64,000 nt of DNA from contig JAVTVJ010000070.1 of the NCBI GenBank assembly GCA_034509425.1, forward strand, positions 3,534,001 to 3,598,000, in the 5' to 3' direction. The notes below the pieces were generated by a model. The model had not been told where the DNA came from, made no database searches, and saw only the letters and a list, made by a program, of their open reading frames with translations. Both the position numbers and the translations under genes were made by a program. Source of the stretch: Eopsaltria australis. Its lineage: Eukaryota; Chordata; Aves; Passeriformes; Petroicidae. Below, in pieces: positions 48,019-61,557 of this stretch (the stretch's first letter is position 1; the number at the start of each line of letters is the position of its first letter).

Positions 48019-51000
48019 CAGAAACAGGGAGGACTGGGTCCTGAAGGAGAGGAGAAGGCTTCCCCCAGAGAAAAGTGCTCATTCTCCTCCTCTGTATTTT
48101 CAGGTCCCCTGAAAATTATCAGTGGCAGTAAACTGTTCCCTGGCTGTGAATCACAAGGGAAGAAACAAGGTACTGAAATGTAAAATGAAACAACTCTTTG
48201 TATGACCCCAAGGAATGCTTACACACAGAGCTGTAAGGCATTTTCAGTTCAAAATAAGAATAATAAGAGAAAAGAAAAAGAAAAAAGATGAGACAGAAAA
48301 ATACAAAAAGGAAAAATTAGTTTAGTAAAGCTAAAGTAAAACTTTTTCTCTGGATGTCTCAATATAATTGTTGCCAGGTAGTTTTTATCCTTTTTACAAA
48401 CCAGCTTAGCTCAATTGGAAAACAAAACATTGTGTCAAAATCAAAGAAGAGGAGCCATTACATTTTGAAATCACTGAAATGAAATATTTAAGCTCCCAAA
48501 GTTTCTCCTCAGCAGAAACTACTGGATGAATTGCATCAAAACAAGAAAATAGCTTTGATCAATACCACACTGTGTCTTCCAGTTAATACACTATTTGCAT
48601 AAACAATTTCATCAGGCATTACCACGAGTGCAATTGAGACCACAGAAATAAGTCAATCTGCCTACTGGGTAATTTGCTGTGGGATGCAAACTACACCATT
48701 GCTTACAGTCAAGGACAAGAGACGGAGTAGCCAAAGAGAAAATTACATTCCCACAGGTCCCCCCACACCTTCCCCCAACCAAGCGATGCAGCACTGCCAC
48801 ACGTCTGCTGAAACAACAGGATGGAGAGTTTTTGTGATAAAATATTGGGGATGTATCTACTTTTCCTTCCCAGAGAAGGACAGAGCTAGAGCCATCACAT
48901 ATGGGCAGGTCCTGTTACTGAAGACTGTCCAGACTAGACACGAGGATGAAGGATAGGAGCAGACTGCCAGCTAGGAAGGGTTGAAAAGGCCCAAAGTCAC
49001 AATGTGTGCAAATCCCTGGAAGCATACTCCAGCCTAAAACTGCATATCACTACATTCTTGTTCCATGGTCAGTTTTGCATTCCTTCCCTTGGTACAAGCA
49101 TTAACCCCAAGAGACCAGGTGAATCCAGATGAAGGCTCATGAGGCAGCAGGGCTGCACTTCAGCTGTGCCACATGGGATGAGTTTCTGCAGGCAGTCACA
49201 CCTTAATGAAAACAAATGCTGGGATGCAACTCTGTGACCACTTGCCATGAGGAACAATTCCATTCCAGATGGAGAGCAACTTCACTCGAAAGCAACAAAA
49301 TGAGCTCTCATTCCCCATAGAAACACGAGAGGAGCCTGGTGCACCCGCCCTGGCATGGCAAGTAAGCGCAGTGATGCTCGCATGCCCAAGTCCTGGAACA
49401 AAGTGAAATTGTTTTGAAGCAATTGGTTTCTGGCATAAAATTTCTGCAGAATAACAAATGGAGGTTGGCCTTTATAATTAACAATTTCAGGGGTCTTCTA
49501 GAATATGAATCAGAAGGAAGCAAAATTTGAATATTGCATTAGGGAGAGTTCACGTTCTAGTAGCCCTATGTGGACTGTCAGCGTGTATTCTAGTAGCTCG
49601 TTATGATTTATCTTCATCAGCCACGGGCTGAAATTACCAGACTCCAATTACTTTGCTTCCCATGTTCAAGAGAAAAAAAAAATTATGTCAGGCCTACCAC
49701 AGGAGATGGTTTAAAATGCCTGAGGTAAAGAAAGTAATCTACTGTTCTCTGACATTTGCTGCCTGAAAGTCATTCACATTAACAACCATTCAAACTTGTT
49801 TAGTGCAAAGCAATTGCTTCTATTTTTCTCTTGTCAGTAACATTAGCTTCAATTCAAATTTAACTCTTTGAAAATTTCAAAATGTAAAATGAAATTCAGT
49901 GAGGCATTCAGAGGGACATGTAAGGGTCTTGACAGAAAATACTGTCACTAAATTTGTCTTCCTTAATCTGTTAATTTTGAAATGTCTATTTTTGAGGGAA
50001 AAAACCCTGATGATCTACACTTGTTTTACGCTCACAGAGTAGGCAAGAGATTTATGATGATGTTTACCAGACTCACATTTTAATACCACTCCTAACATAA
50101 CACAGACTACGGAGGCAGAAAAATTAAGCGATTATTTATGAGAACAACTCGAGGTTTAGTTACATAGCAAAATACATTTAATAACTTAATATCCCATCAC
50201 CATGAGTAGACTTGTATAACAGGCCATTAACTTCTAAAGACTTTGGGCTTATAAGGTTAATATCTACAGTGAGAAGGGGAAGTAGGTTAGGCAGTTAAAC
50301 AAGAGGAGCTGTCACAGACAGCTCAGATACACACTGAGGACACTGGCTTTCATCAACATTCCTTCTTCATATGACACCCACTCAAAAAAACACTTTTTTA
50401 GTTTCTCTTATAGTTAAAAAAAAAAACCAAAAAAACTCCACAAGACATACACACAGCCTCACACTTTTGGTATAGTGCTTTTAAGAATATAATACTTTTA
50501 AGCTGTATTACTGACGTGTCCTGTGAACATACTTATATTGGTTGGAGAGGTGGGGACTGCAAGATCAGAGAGAAAAATTAATTTTTATTTTATTTTCGAT
50601 TTGTGAAATCAGGAAAAAAAAACCTACATGCAAGCTCATGCAGGCTGCTATAAATTCAGCCACATTTCAAGCAAATTAGTACTGTTACAGTTCTTTATGG
50701 TACAGCATAATTCAACTCAAGGAAAAGACAAATAATTTCTTACATGCTAGAAAAGGAAAGTAATAAAGCTTAGTATTACATAGTTTATTGTTTCTAAGCA
50801 CTGTACCTTCATTATTTTTAAACTAGCAGTAAAATAATTACCGACAACAATTAACTCTGAACAGTTTGGGGGCAGTAGTTGGTTTACAGACTAAATCAGA
50901 TGGGTTGATATGAGCCTGATATCTACAACGTACACATCAGATTAGATGCTACACAAACATGGCATTTCTTTACTCAGTCAAATAATTTTCTAGGGTTTGC

Positions 51001-54000
51001 AGTGCATGTCAAGATGCCGGCTCCCTTGGGAAGACTGAGCAGTTACCCGAAGGAAGGAGGCCTGGCATCACTATAGCACGTCAAGACCCCAACACAGCAG
51101 TTAATTGTTTTGAAAGAGTTTGACCTACTGCCTTATATTAACAGTAATATTACTATCTTTACTGAGGGATTCAGCATGAAACTGGAAACATTCCCGTTTT
51201 AGTGTTTGTGCCAGCTGGCCTATGTCCCTCCCTCTAGACAGTTTCATCAGAGGTATCTTAAAATACTCACATTTCATGGATCTAGGCAGAATATACTTCT
51301 GCAGACGTATGTCCAAGGAAAGGACAGAAAGATAATCAAAATCCTGATCCTGCCCTGAAAGCGTTAGTAGTGCAGCAGTTAGTTAATTAATGCCTGTATG
51401 CTGGCAATTCTCTCCCCTAAAATCTCCACCAGCACAATGAGCAGATCTCATTTTCTACAGTGAAAAAGCCAAGCAGTTTCAATTAAATTGACAACAAGGG
51501 GGACTCACAGTAATATGCATGGCTGACTTTGTCTGGCAGTAGGCAAAGGGGCCTGGTGTAATCTTTTCTGCTCTCCCTGGCAAAGGGAAGACAAGATGGC
51601 AACATCCAGGAGATACACAGTGATAAGAAGACAAAGGACAATAATGCCTCAAGCATGTAAAGAAAAGTTTGTAGTCAGCACATACCAACTAAATTAGGTA
51701 GAATTATCGGAAGGAAGCTAAGTAATGTGAAACTTGGTTTGGTTTTAAGGAAAGAACTCTCCAGTACTTGGAAGAATACTCTGTGATAAAATTATGTACA
51801 GGAATGCAATGGTATTTTCTGAAGTCTTAAGACAGGTAATTCTGATTATGTCCATACAATTGATATACCTTCAGATATCTGGGGGAAAAAAAATCACACT
51901 GGAGGCCTCTAGAATGATTTTATTATCTTGTTCTTCTAAGTTAGTCTTTCTGATGCACTCGTGTGACAAATCCCACATTACTTCTTGCATTACAAAACTC
52001 AGGGACCATTTTATGTGACACAGATCACTCTGCTGTCATAAAGCTTTGCAAGCACTCTAGCTCTTTGCAATTGGAAATGGAGAAAATGAAAAGAAAATAC
52101 TGTTGATTAAAAAGCTCAGAATATTAGAGCATTTAAATTTTCAGACATCAAATACATCGGTACAATAATATGCACTGTTTTATTGCTGATTTTCCACTCA
52201 TTCTAGGGCATCAAATATTATTATCACTTCTTACATGGTGGTAATACCTTGCAAGTTGATTATTCCAACTAATTTATTTTTATGATTCTTGATAACATAA
52301 TTTTTTCATTTTTTATAAAAACAGGAGTATGAATCAAGGATGTTATTTAATTTTTGCCATTTTCACTTTCCAATAGGATGAGCAAACTTAGTCTTTCAAA
52401 AGGTAGATTTCTTTCATAGGAAATGATTGCTTTCATTTATTAGCTATATCACATTTATAGTAATTCAATCTGTTCTCTTTCAATCAATCTGCAGTGTTAG
52501 TTTCTTGAGATAACTGAACTTCAATGTTATTCTATACTCTTGTTTCAGTTATTTTCTGTGGGAATTGCACTGTAGCGATAGGAAATTTAGAAAAAACAAT
52601 CTGCCTGTCTTTATGATTTTCTTTCAACTACCTGAACGGAGCTATTTAGAGAGGCAAAAATAGCTTTTTGGAACTTATCAACTTGACACAAAGATTTTAC
52701 AATTATAAGCAGCAGAGCCAATGTTATTTCAGAACCAAATTTTTTATAGTGCCTATATAGAAACAACACAGAAGTAAAATTCATACCATTATAGGGTATC
52801 TCCTTTGTAACAGACAACACAGGATAATACCATTCTAGAATAATCCTGGTGGTGCAGACTCTGTTTTGAGAATGTATGCAATTTCCTGACCTCAGGTTTG
52901 CATGCTGAAAGCTGAACTGCTGAATGTTTTTGTATACTAAGTAATAAGCATCAGCTGAACATTCTACCTAAGGAATGCAATATTGTTCAAATACTGAGTT
53001 TTCTAGATAGCTCAAACAAAATGAGAATGTGTTTAAATGTTATTAATAAATACCAGTGGGTCATACCCTATGGCACTTTTATGCACAGAGGTCATCCCAA
53101 TTAGCTAGAGCTTTTGTTACACCAAGAATTCTGTGGACACTGCAGAGCATGAAGTGTCTAAAAGGTTAATGTCAGATTTTAGGCTGAGCATGTAGTTTCA
53201 TTAGATCAATGCTTAAAGCCAAGGATAAAAATTTTACAAAATCATCCTGCCAAAAACTCAGAAACTTGTGACTTGGGAAGCCTCTTCAGTTTCAACAAGT
53301 GCTGAACACATCCTTTAAAAATCAGACACAACAATATTCGGTAATAAACTGAAACAGTAAATCACTATTCATTGTTTTATTTTGGATATGTTAATTTCCT
53401 TCTTTCTTTTGCATCAAGAGTTGATGAACAAGAAATTAAAGGGTTGACTTCCCATCTTCTTCCAATAGTTTGCTTTTTCTGTCTTGTCATCAGGGAGCAA
53501 AAACCATATATAACCAAAAAGACCAAAACCATAAGACATTGCTAAGGCAGTTGGGATTAGTGTTACAGAGAAGATTGACTACAAGGGGAATAAAAGCACA
53601 CGCTGATGCTTACTTGACAGAACTACAGCCTTCCTTTGATTCACCGTAGTTCACACCCACAGACGCATTTAAATTTCCAGGTCCAGTATCCGATGCTTAA
53701 CTGGAAATTGAAATCCTGATACAAGAGAAAGGTGGAAAGTGAATACCCAGGAGTTGGAAAGTTGATGAGATAAACAAGTGAAGTGGTAAAGCATATCCAA
53801 TTCACTGTCATCAGCACTAGGGAGAATGGTTGAAAGGAAGAAAATTAGGGAAGTCCCCTTGCATCCACTAGCCATGTTTTATATTTTCTGAACAAAACTA
53901 AAAATACAACTTCCCTCCAAAATCCACCAATCCATCCATCACAAAACACCTTAACTTATATCATCCAGAAAAAAGAGACAGATGACTGGAAGCTGGAGAA

Positions 54001-55504
54001 AAGACCTTCCTAAAGACGCAGTTCCATAACTTACTTCTAAAATGCAAATATAAACTTATGAAGTGAATAAAACTACTATTGAAAGAAAAAGGATAGTTGA
54101 GTACAAGGAAAAGGCTGAGTGGTAAAAAGAACACTCAAGAGGAATATACAAAGTGCAGATGTTTTTTTCTTACATCCTTTCACTTTGGACCAGATGAAGT
54201 TGAGTAATGTTTTAAACGTAGGATAGTCACAATATTGTAATTAAAATTACAGCAACAAGGAAACAAAATCCATACAGAACTACTTCTACTTAATAATAAA
54301 ATATATAAAACTACTTTTTTTTAGTGTCAATTATATTGGCAATCTTGGTAGCAAACATTTTTAAATTAAATGAGCTTTTAAACTTAAACAGTAACTGCAA
54401 GAGTGGAAGAAAATGCAGCCATATGGGCTGTCATAAGAAATACCTTGAAGTTAGTACTTTACTTAATTATACAAATGTGTAATATGAAATCGATTTCTTG
54501 TGCACTGTATTAGTGCCTTGCTTATTGCAAAATACTTTTTTATTGCTTTTGTCAACATAAATTAGACTTACACAATTTTTTCTAACACTGTTAAATTAAA
54601 TTATGTGCTTTGCAAGTATAATATTCAACGAATGAATTAAGCTTCTAAACTCCATTAAACCATTGTATATTCTATAATGGAACTTTAAAAAACAAAATAG
54701 TTCTTAAAAGATACCCTAAGTAAACTGCACCAAGAGCAACTGAGCCATCAATTTGAAATAAAAAAAAATTAAAAGGGGAAATTTGCATCCCATCTATAAA
54801 AACTTTAAAATTTGTAGTAACTCTTTATTCATTAAAAATCAAACAGCAGAGAGAATGCTACCAGCAATTAATTTTTGGCACGGCTTGCATTATCATTTCA
54901 AGGTCAGGTTTCATTGGCCATGCCTCTGTGGGAGCTTGGTTTTGAGATCACTAAACACTGCTCGCAAGGGAAACATCATTAAATATGTACTCTGAAAAGT
55001 GAAATTACTTGCAATAGCAGCAACTGAAAAACTCTGCTATCCTGCCTCGACCCATTTACCCTTCAGAGAGAAACAGGTGTCTTTCAGGAAGCATTCATGA
55101 GCTGCCAGATATACTTCTGATGGAACACTTGAGCCTACCCTTAGAAACAGTTTGACCTTCTGATCACAGATCCAAAAACTGGTCCAGTCCCAATGACATC
55201 AGATGAAAACCCAAAACCAGTGACCGATACTTTCAAAAAGAATTAAAAGTAGAACACCTAAAGAGGCAAATTATGCACCAAGGGGGCTGGAGGGAGAAGA
55301 AAGAGCAGTCACTCTTGGTCCTAGCAGAGATCAGCAGCAATCTTGACAGACAAAATTACTACACTGCATGTGTCACTCAAGGAAGTTCAACCTCTTTGAT
55401 ATCAGTGGTTGGGATACTTAAGCATTCATGCTGCAAGTATAATTTTCGTCTCTAACAATTTTCTATGTTTTCTCCGAAGTTCTTTCTAGCTTTAAAAATA
55501 TCTT

Positions 55505-55548
55505 TAAAAAAAAACCAAACAAAAAATCACCACCAAATAAAAACCCAT
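55505..55548 (+). repeat. A-rich low-complexity tract
   Basis: AAAAAAAAACC, AAACAAAAAATC and ACCACCAAATAAAAACCC units; same style as the other A/C-rich tracts. Confidence 0.8.
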
Positions 55549-56373
55549 AATAGGTTTCTTCCCTCACCATCTTCAATTGGAAAAACAAATCTTTCTACTT
55601 CTTGGGTGCATATAATTTTTTTTCCAACTTTTAAACTGCATTTATTTATAATTTATATTGCTTTTTATCCTTATTTCCTCTTTACCCCTAATTTAATTTC
55701 TTGACACAACTTTTCAGATTAAGTAGTCGTTTCTCTCATCATAACCCATGCAAGGAATTCTAAATGGTAAGGTGAATTCAGCTTGCTGCAGAGATCCAGG
55801 TAGCTGGTATCATTTATGTAGCACTTTCATGTGACTGATTGAGTATGGTGACAATGTAGAAAAATGTACTGAAAATAAGTGGTTGCTTCTTTGCAAATGA
55901 TACCTGGCAGGAACAAAGAGTTTTGTCTATTTTTTCAAATTCAGAAAACATAAGAGCTATGGATTTTTTCGTCTTCATACCTATCCTAATACACCAGGGG
56001 AAAGAAAAATACTTCTAACCACCTGCCTAGTTATTAAAGACGTTAAAACAATTTACAGAAAAATGTTTCAGTATGTTGAAACCATTTCTTTCTTTACAAA
56101 GCTATCAGAATATTTTTCTTGAAATTGATATATATTTCAACACACCTATGTGTTTAGGTGCATATACACAGTTTTAAATCTCAAAACAGAGGCTTCTCTA
56201 TTTCTTTCAAATACTTTTTCAGAAAATACTGCCAGCAACACCTATGAGTGGTGATGGACATTCACAAGCAATTTCTGGAAGCAATCAGGGACGGCAAGAT
56301 TTCAACTCAGTGCTGCAGTCCAAACAAGTTAGATCTTTTCCTGTCCTCGAACACAACAGAGAATATCAGTATA

Positions 56374-56414
56374 CTTTTTTTTTCCTTTTCCTTTTCTTTC
56401 TTTTTTTTCCCCTC
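56374..56414 (+). repeat. Polypyrimidine T/C tract
   Basis: About 40 bp of T and C only (TTTTTTTTTCCTTTTCC, TTTTCTTTC, TTTTTTTTCCCCTCT). The gene is on the minus strand, so in the transcript this is a polypurine tract and not a splice pyrimidine tract. Confidence 0.9.
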
Positions 56415-58848
56415 TATAAAGCAGCTAAGCAAGAAAGACTGATTTTGAAGCATGTATTTCACCGTGACTCTTTTAGGATCTGTTGATGTCAGTTCTTCCA
56501 TCTATGCCTTAATAGTTTCCCTACAAAAGGTAGATAAGAAAACATTATCCCTCATTGTCCCATGCTGTTCCCTGACCCCAGTCTTCAAGGATGGTTCCCT
56601 TGCCTACTCCCGCCACTCAGAGTGGTGCATGCCAGACTTTCAACAGCAGAAGTGCAGCAGGGATTTGCAAGGGACAGGTTGGTTCTCATGTCCTGCAGTG
56701 CCTTGATCTCTTCCCCAGCCTTACAGTACATTAGATCTCAACTGCTAAATCGATGTCTCACTGTTTTTATCCCCACTGATCCCTTAAACCCACAGGAAGC
56801 TGCACACTATGAATTTTCCCCTGGAGGACACGGGAAGCTAGGAACTGCCTCTGCACGTTAGCAGCCTCGTAGAGGAAGAAACAGAGTGCACCACCTTCCA
56901 GGCAACATAAGCTGAACAGCATGGCCTAGAGGCAGCTGGAAGAGGAGAACATAGTAGCTGTTGTGATGGTAAAGTTTATCAACTAGTTTATTCCTAAGAA
57001 AATCTAAGATAGCAGAGAGCATTTCAAGACCTCTCTTGCATTCCCCTACTTGTCATTTCAAAATGGGAAATGCTGTCCTCTCGCATAAGGACTTAAGCTG
57101 ATTCTCTGTAGTGAAGGATGGGGGAGAGGGCCTTTGGTAAGCAAATGCTGGCTTCAACACTTCTGGGATTTCCTCTGTCAGTGTGTAACTGTCAAGGGAG
57201 CAGAAGGATCCTTCAGAAAAACCAAAAGGCCTGAGGGCCAGCAGCTGGAGAGGATGAAGTCAGTTAGCTCTTGGCACACACTCATCAGTACCAAAAATAC
57301 AAATTCAGAAGTTACAGAATGCTGAAAAGAAATAGATTTAGATATGCTCCATGAACAACACAAAACCAGCAACAAAAATGTAGGGATCAATGAAAAGGAC
57401 ACTGATGGTGCAAGCCCTAAGGGTAGGAAGCCACAGGGAAACAAACTTGGTCATGTCTGGCTTTACATCCAAGATCTTAAACAGAAGGGGAAAGACATTA
57501 GATGACAAACAAAATTCCATAGCCTTCTGAAGAGTTGAAGGGCTACTTCTTCTAATGCAATTTAGCAAACAAGACAAAGGTGAAGCTTGCTACAGAGAAC
57601 CCCGCTACACTTGCAGGTTTAAGAAACGTCAGAGTAATGCTCTAAAATATGCAAACTCAAGCAATTTAGGAGTTTGCATCTTTTATGCATTTTAAGGGAA
57701 ATAATTCTCTTTTAAATGTCAAAACACATTTTTTATTAATTTTCTTTTTCTCTAACTGCCAGAAGAAAATTTCACTTAAAAGAACTTGAAGGGTCTTCAT
57801 GGCTACTGTTGTTTATAGCAAATTATATGCACAAAAGCTATATTGCAGCAAAAAAGCAAAATAAAGTATTTAAAAGTTAAGAAATGCCACCTTTGAGATA
57901 TCAGTAACAACCTTTATTCAATTTCCTTATGCACATGCATTACATTATTATTGTCCTTGACGCAAGATGGAAAAGTCTATACATAAAAATATAATGTCAA
58001 CTAATGTAGGTGGCACAGGCCAAAAATAAAGCAATAAATACACCTATATATATTTTTTCCTGTAGTCCTTGCATACAGCTTTTAAATAACCAAACTAGAT
58101 CACAGAAAGCATATCAAAGAATATGCCTTACTGACAATTGTAAGCACAAGTAAGTGCTGCAGCACTGGTGTCTTGCTGTATGAGCCCTCACACATATTTT
58201 GTACATAAAAGCACATGGTCCACCAGGCATTCATCAGAGAACATCCTGAAAGGTTTGCCTGGCCTGTAAGCTACTCATGTTTGCCAAATATGAGTTTAAG
58301 ATCCTACACTATGATCCAGAATATGGTAGGGCAGTTTACCAGTTTTCTGTACTGATGCAGTCGGCTAAGGAAAAATTTACATGACTGCTTTAAAATTAAA
58401 AAAGCAGAAACAGAAGCATACTAAATAGATATTGAATTACTATAAAAGTTATTCTGAATATGCATAAGATATTGAGTATTTAAAATTTTCTCACATCTGA
58501 CTCAGATCAAGTATTTTAAATTTTCAAATATTTCAAATATGGAAGTAGTGGGCTGTCCACTACATCACAGGTTAAGAGAAACCAGCAGATTCCAGAATGG
58601 TGCTGACAAGGGAGGATGTTCTTTACTTTCCTCATTTTTATACATGATTACTTAATTTCTCCTCACGAGAATTCTAACAGTTGCAACATACTATTTATCA
58701 ATTCAGAATTAAAACAAATTTACTATAAAATATATTTCACCATGTGCAGAGTACCATAAGGACAGTGGATGTTGTCATTGACAGGTGGGTCCTGATACAA
58801 AAGATATAGAGACTCTACCTGCTACTGCAAGTACAAATTCCCATTGAG

Positions 58849-58958
58849 AAAAAACAATAAACAAAAAAACCCCAAAAAAACCACCAAACAAACAAACAAA
58901 CAAAAAAAACCAAAACAAAACCAAAACAAAAAAAAAATCAAACAAACAAAAAAAAAAA
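58849..58958 (+). repeat. A-rich low-complexity tract with (CAAA)n core
   Basis: About 110 bp almost free of G and T, with a CAAA run near 58890 and AAAACC units on both sides. Minus-strand frames across it encode Phe/Leu/Val-rich artefacts. Confidence 0.95.
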
Positions 58959-61495
58959 GGCACAAAATCCTGAAATAAAACCCGGTGTGTGCTAGATTTC
59001 CACACTCCTGGGAAGACCGTGGAAAAAAAAAATTGCCTCTCTCCAAGGTATTATGGGAATTAATACACAGCTAACAGGGTACTCAGATCAGATTGGAAAG
59101 GGACTGGAAAAGAGGAACCAGTCTGAAGAATTGCTTGTCGTTTCACTGATTGCCTAACCGGCAATAACTTACAGGCTACAAGAAACAAAGCCTCTCTCTT
59201 CTAGGCATATCCTTGGCACCTCTGCAGCCAGCATCGAAGGAAACTGGGTAACTATTTCCCCATTTCAGTCCGTACACAAAGTCTATTCACTATACATCAG
59301 CTGAGCTCCAGCAGAGAAACAACTTGACAAGACAAGCTGAAGCAATATGTGTCAAAGAGATTGAATTCCACTTTCATATTAGTACAGAAGAAGACAGTGC
59401 ATGATTATTGCTTGGAGCGTGTGGTTGTTTAGGGGATAATGGTAGTACCTTAACACTGAGAAGTAATGGAAATTGTCTGTCTTGTTCTCATTCTTTCTGA
59501 GACAGTCACTTGTGATATGTCTTGTTACACTGCCAGGTCATTTCTCTCTTCAGGATCCTTAAATATCACCTGTCCAAGTTGACAATACATCTCTCCAATG
59601 ATGGCATTATGCTTTGTCCCTTGCTAAATAGCTAGACATTCACTTTACCAAGGATGAAAAGTCACACTTTACTTGCAGAAATTAAAATATTAGAGCCTGG
59701 ACACTATATTAGAGCTCTGCTTCCCAATGCTGCCTGTCTGCAAGGATGCTCAGACCTCAGTATCAAGGCATCTTATTGTGCAGCAGTCCAGGCCTATGTC
59801 CTCCTTTATGTCCTTATTCATCATAAAGGAGACTACTCCTAATGTTGCTAAATTCAATTATTAAATTTTCAAACAACAGAAAAAGTATATACAATGACTT
59901 TCACATTTTTAAAATGCAATCATGCCCACTGAGAGGAACATCTATTACAGAAGATGCAGTACTTCCAGTACCCCATTTTCTCACATCAGCAACTGTTCTG
60001 TGCAGAAAACAACTCAGCAAACTCGGTTCAAAAAACCAAACCTTTAGCACCAGAGACAAAAGAGCTTCTTCATGACCTGTCAGTGCTATTTTTAACCCCC
60101 ACTACAAGCCCACATCAGACAGAATTAGGCATAGCATCAAATGCAGAAAGAAGGGTGGTGAGAAAACAGTAGGATATTTAAAGGCAGATTTTTTTGCAAT
60201 TCAAGGCTGAAAAAAACATTGTAAATACTAAAAAGGTTTTTTTGCAGTTGTTGTTCTTTACTACCATTGCTGCACATTTGTTTCCTACCCTATGTTATGG
60301 TCTAGACAGGCAGAAAGAAAAGTGCCCATCATATCTGAGCACTTTATACAGAATTATCAGCACAGGATGGCTGCTTCTCAGAGGTGGATAAAAAACACAT
60401 TAGCACAAGTGTCTACTGAGAGAATAATGTAAAGTGTCCAAGAGATTAGTTTTAGGACAACAAAATGCATAACAGGAGCATCTGATATTTTCTAGTTTAA
60501 GTCTGTCCACAAGGCAGATTTTCAGAGTGTGCTGAAAGATTATGGCTTCCACAGAACCTGCATCCCATGGGATGCAGCAGCCCAGCTGAAGCCTCACCCA
60601 TGGGAACCCACAGCATATCATTTTTAACAGATTTTAAAACCACCTAGAGTCATCACAGAAATTATTGTACAGACTTAAAATTCCCACCTTAAACTTGCAA
60701 ATCCTTTCTTAAACACAGAGACAGCAAGCTGATTTGTGAAAGCAATATTGAAGAGTGATAGCACTTTCTTCCCCACTGTGGGACCAGATCAAATTAACAC
60801 AGGAGAAAAAACCCTACATTTGTGAACTACCTTAATTTAATGCACATGACAACTAGTAAATTCAGGACTAAATAATTCAAAGTAAGGCATAAACATCATG
60901 GTTTATTGATTTCTACACAATCTTATTGTTGCAAGTATTTTTTCTCATTGTATAAAGTATGTGTATATGGTCTGGATATGCCCATCAGTAAAGTGATTAT
61001 GAAGAACGTCTACCATCTTAACTTGTCTTTCAAATACACATTACCCACCTTTTCCAATTACTGCTAGGCAAGATAAGCCACATCTAAAAAACTTTTTACT
61101 TGTTTCTTTTCTGTAGAGGTTCTTATGCTATATTCATCACCATTAGGACTGCAAACCTATAAGAATATTATGCAATATGAATAATTTCTACCATATATTA
61201 TTTGTTCCCTCATCCACTGTTTAGACAGAAACATACAAATTTGCTTTAAATTTTAAAATTCTCTTTCAAGGCTGAAGGGAAGGAATAGCTGGGGCTAAAG
61301 GGGGAGGCACAGTAGTGTTAAAATTTAAAAAGGAAAAAGAAAAACCAAACACAAAAAGCTGAGCATCAGAAAAAGAAAACTTGGTTAACTTAAGAAGTCT
61401 TTGAGGTGAAGTGGCAGGCACACAGAAAAAAAGAACATGCTCAACTTGCATGGTCCTTAATTATGGCTATTCAGCTAATAATAGACAAGGGCTAA
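58959..61495. other. Intron sequence without recognised features
   Basis: AT-rich non-coding DNA. Small open frames at 59.65-60.17 kb overlap in different frames and show no domain. No repeat family recognised. Confidence 0.5.
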
Positions 61496-61557
61496 CAAAA
61501 AAAAAAAAAAAAACCTAAAAGAAACAAACAAAAAAACCTCCAACAAAACAAAAAAAC
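61496..61557 (+). repeat. A-rich low-complexity tract
   Basis: Begins with a run of about 17 A, then ACCTAAAAGAAAC, AAACAAAAAAACC and AACAAAACAAAAAAAC units. Confidence 0.92.

Larger units (their letters stand above)
48019..58848. other. Intron sequence: low-complexity patches, no recognised genes
   Basis: Non-coding DNA. It includes a purine-rich patch at about 48.25-48.32 kb, an A-rich patch at 55.5 kb and a T/C-rich tract at 56.37-56.41 kb. A GC-richer patch at 56.56-56.88 kb carries overlapping frames (56452-56706 and 56562-56861 plus) with no recognisable domain. No CR1 copy seen in this stretch. Confidence 0.5.

Noticed and set aside
48400..48440. tRNA-like A-box (TTAGCTCAATTGGAAA), possible tRNA-derived SINE
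   Set aside because: No matching B-box (GGTTCGAATCC-like) or acceptor-stem pairing follows, so there is no support for a tRNA or SINE.
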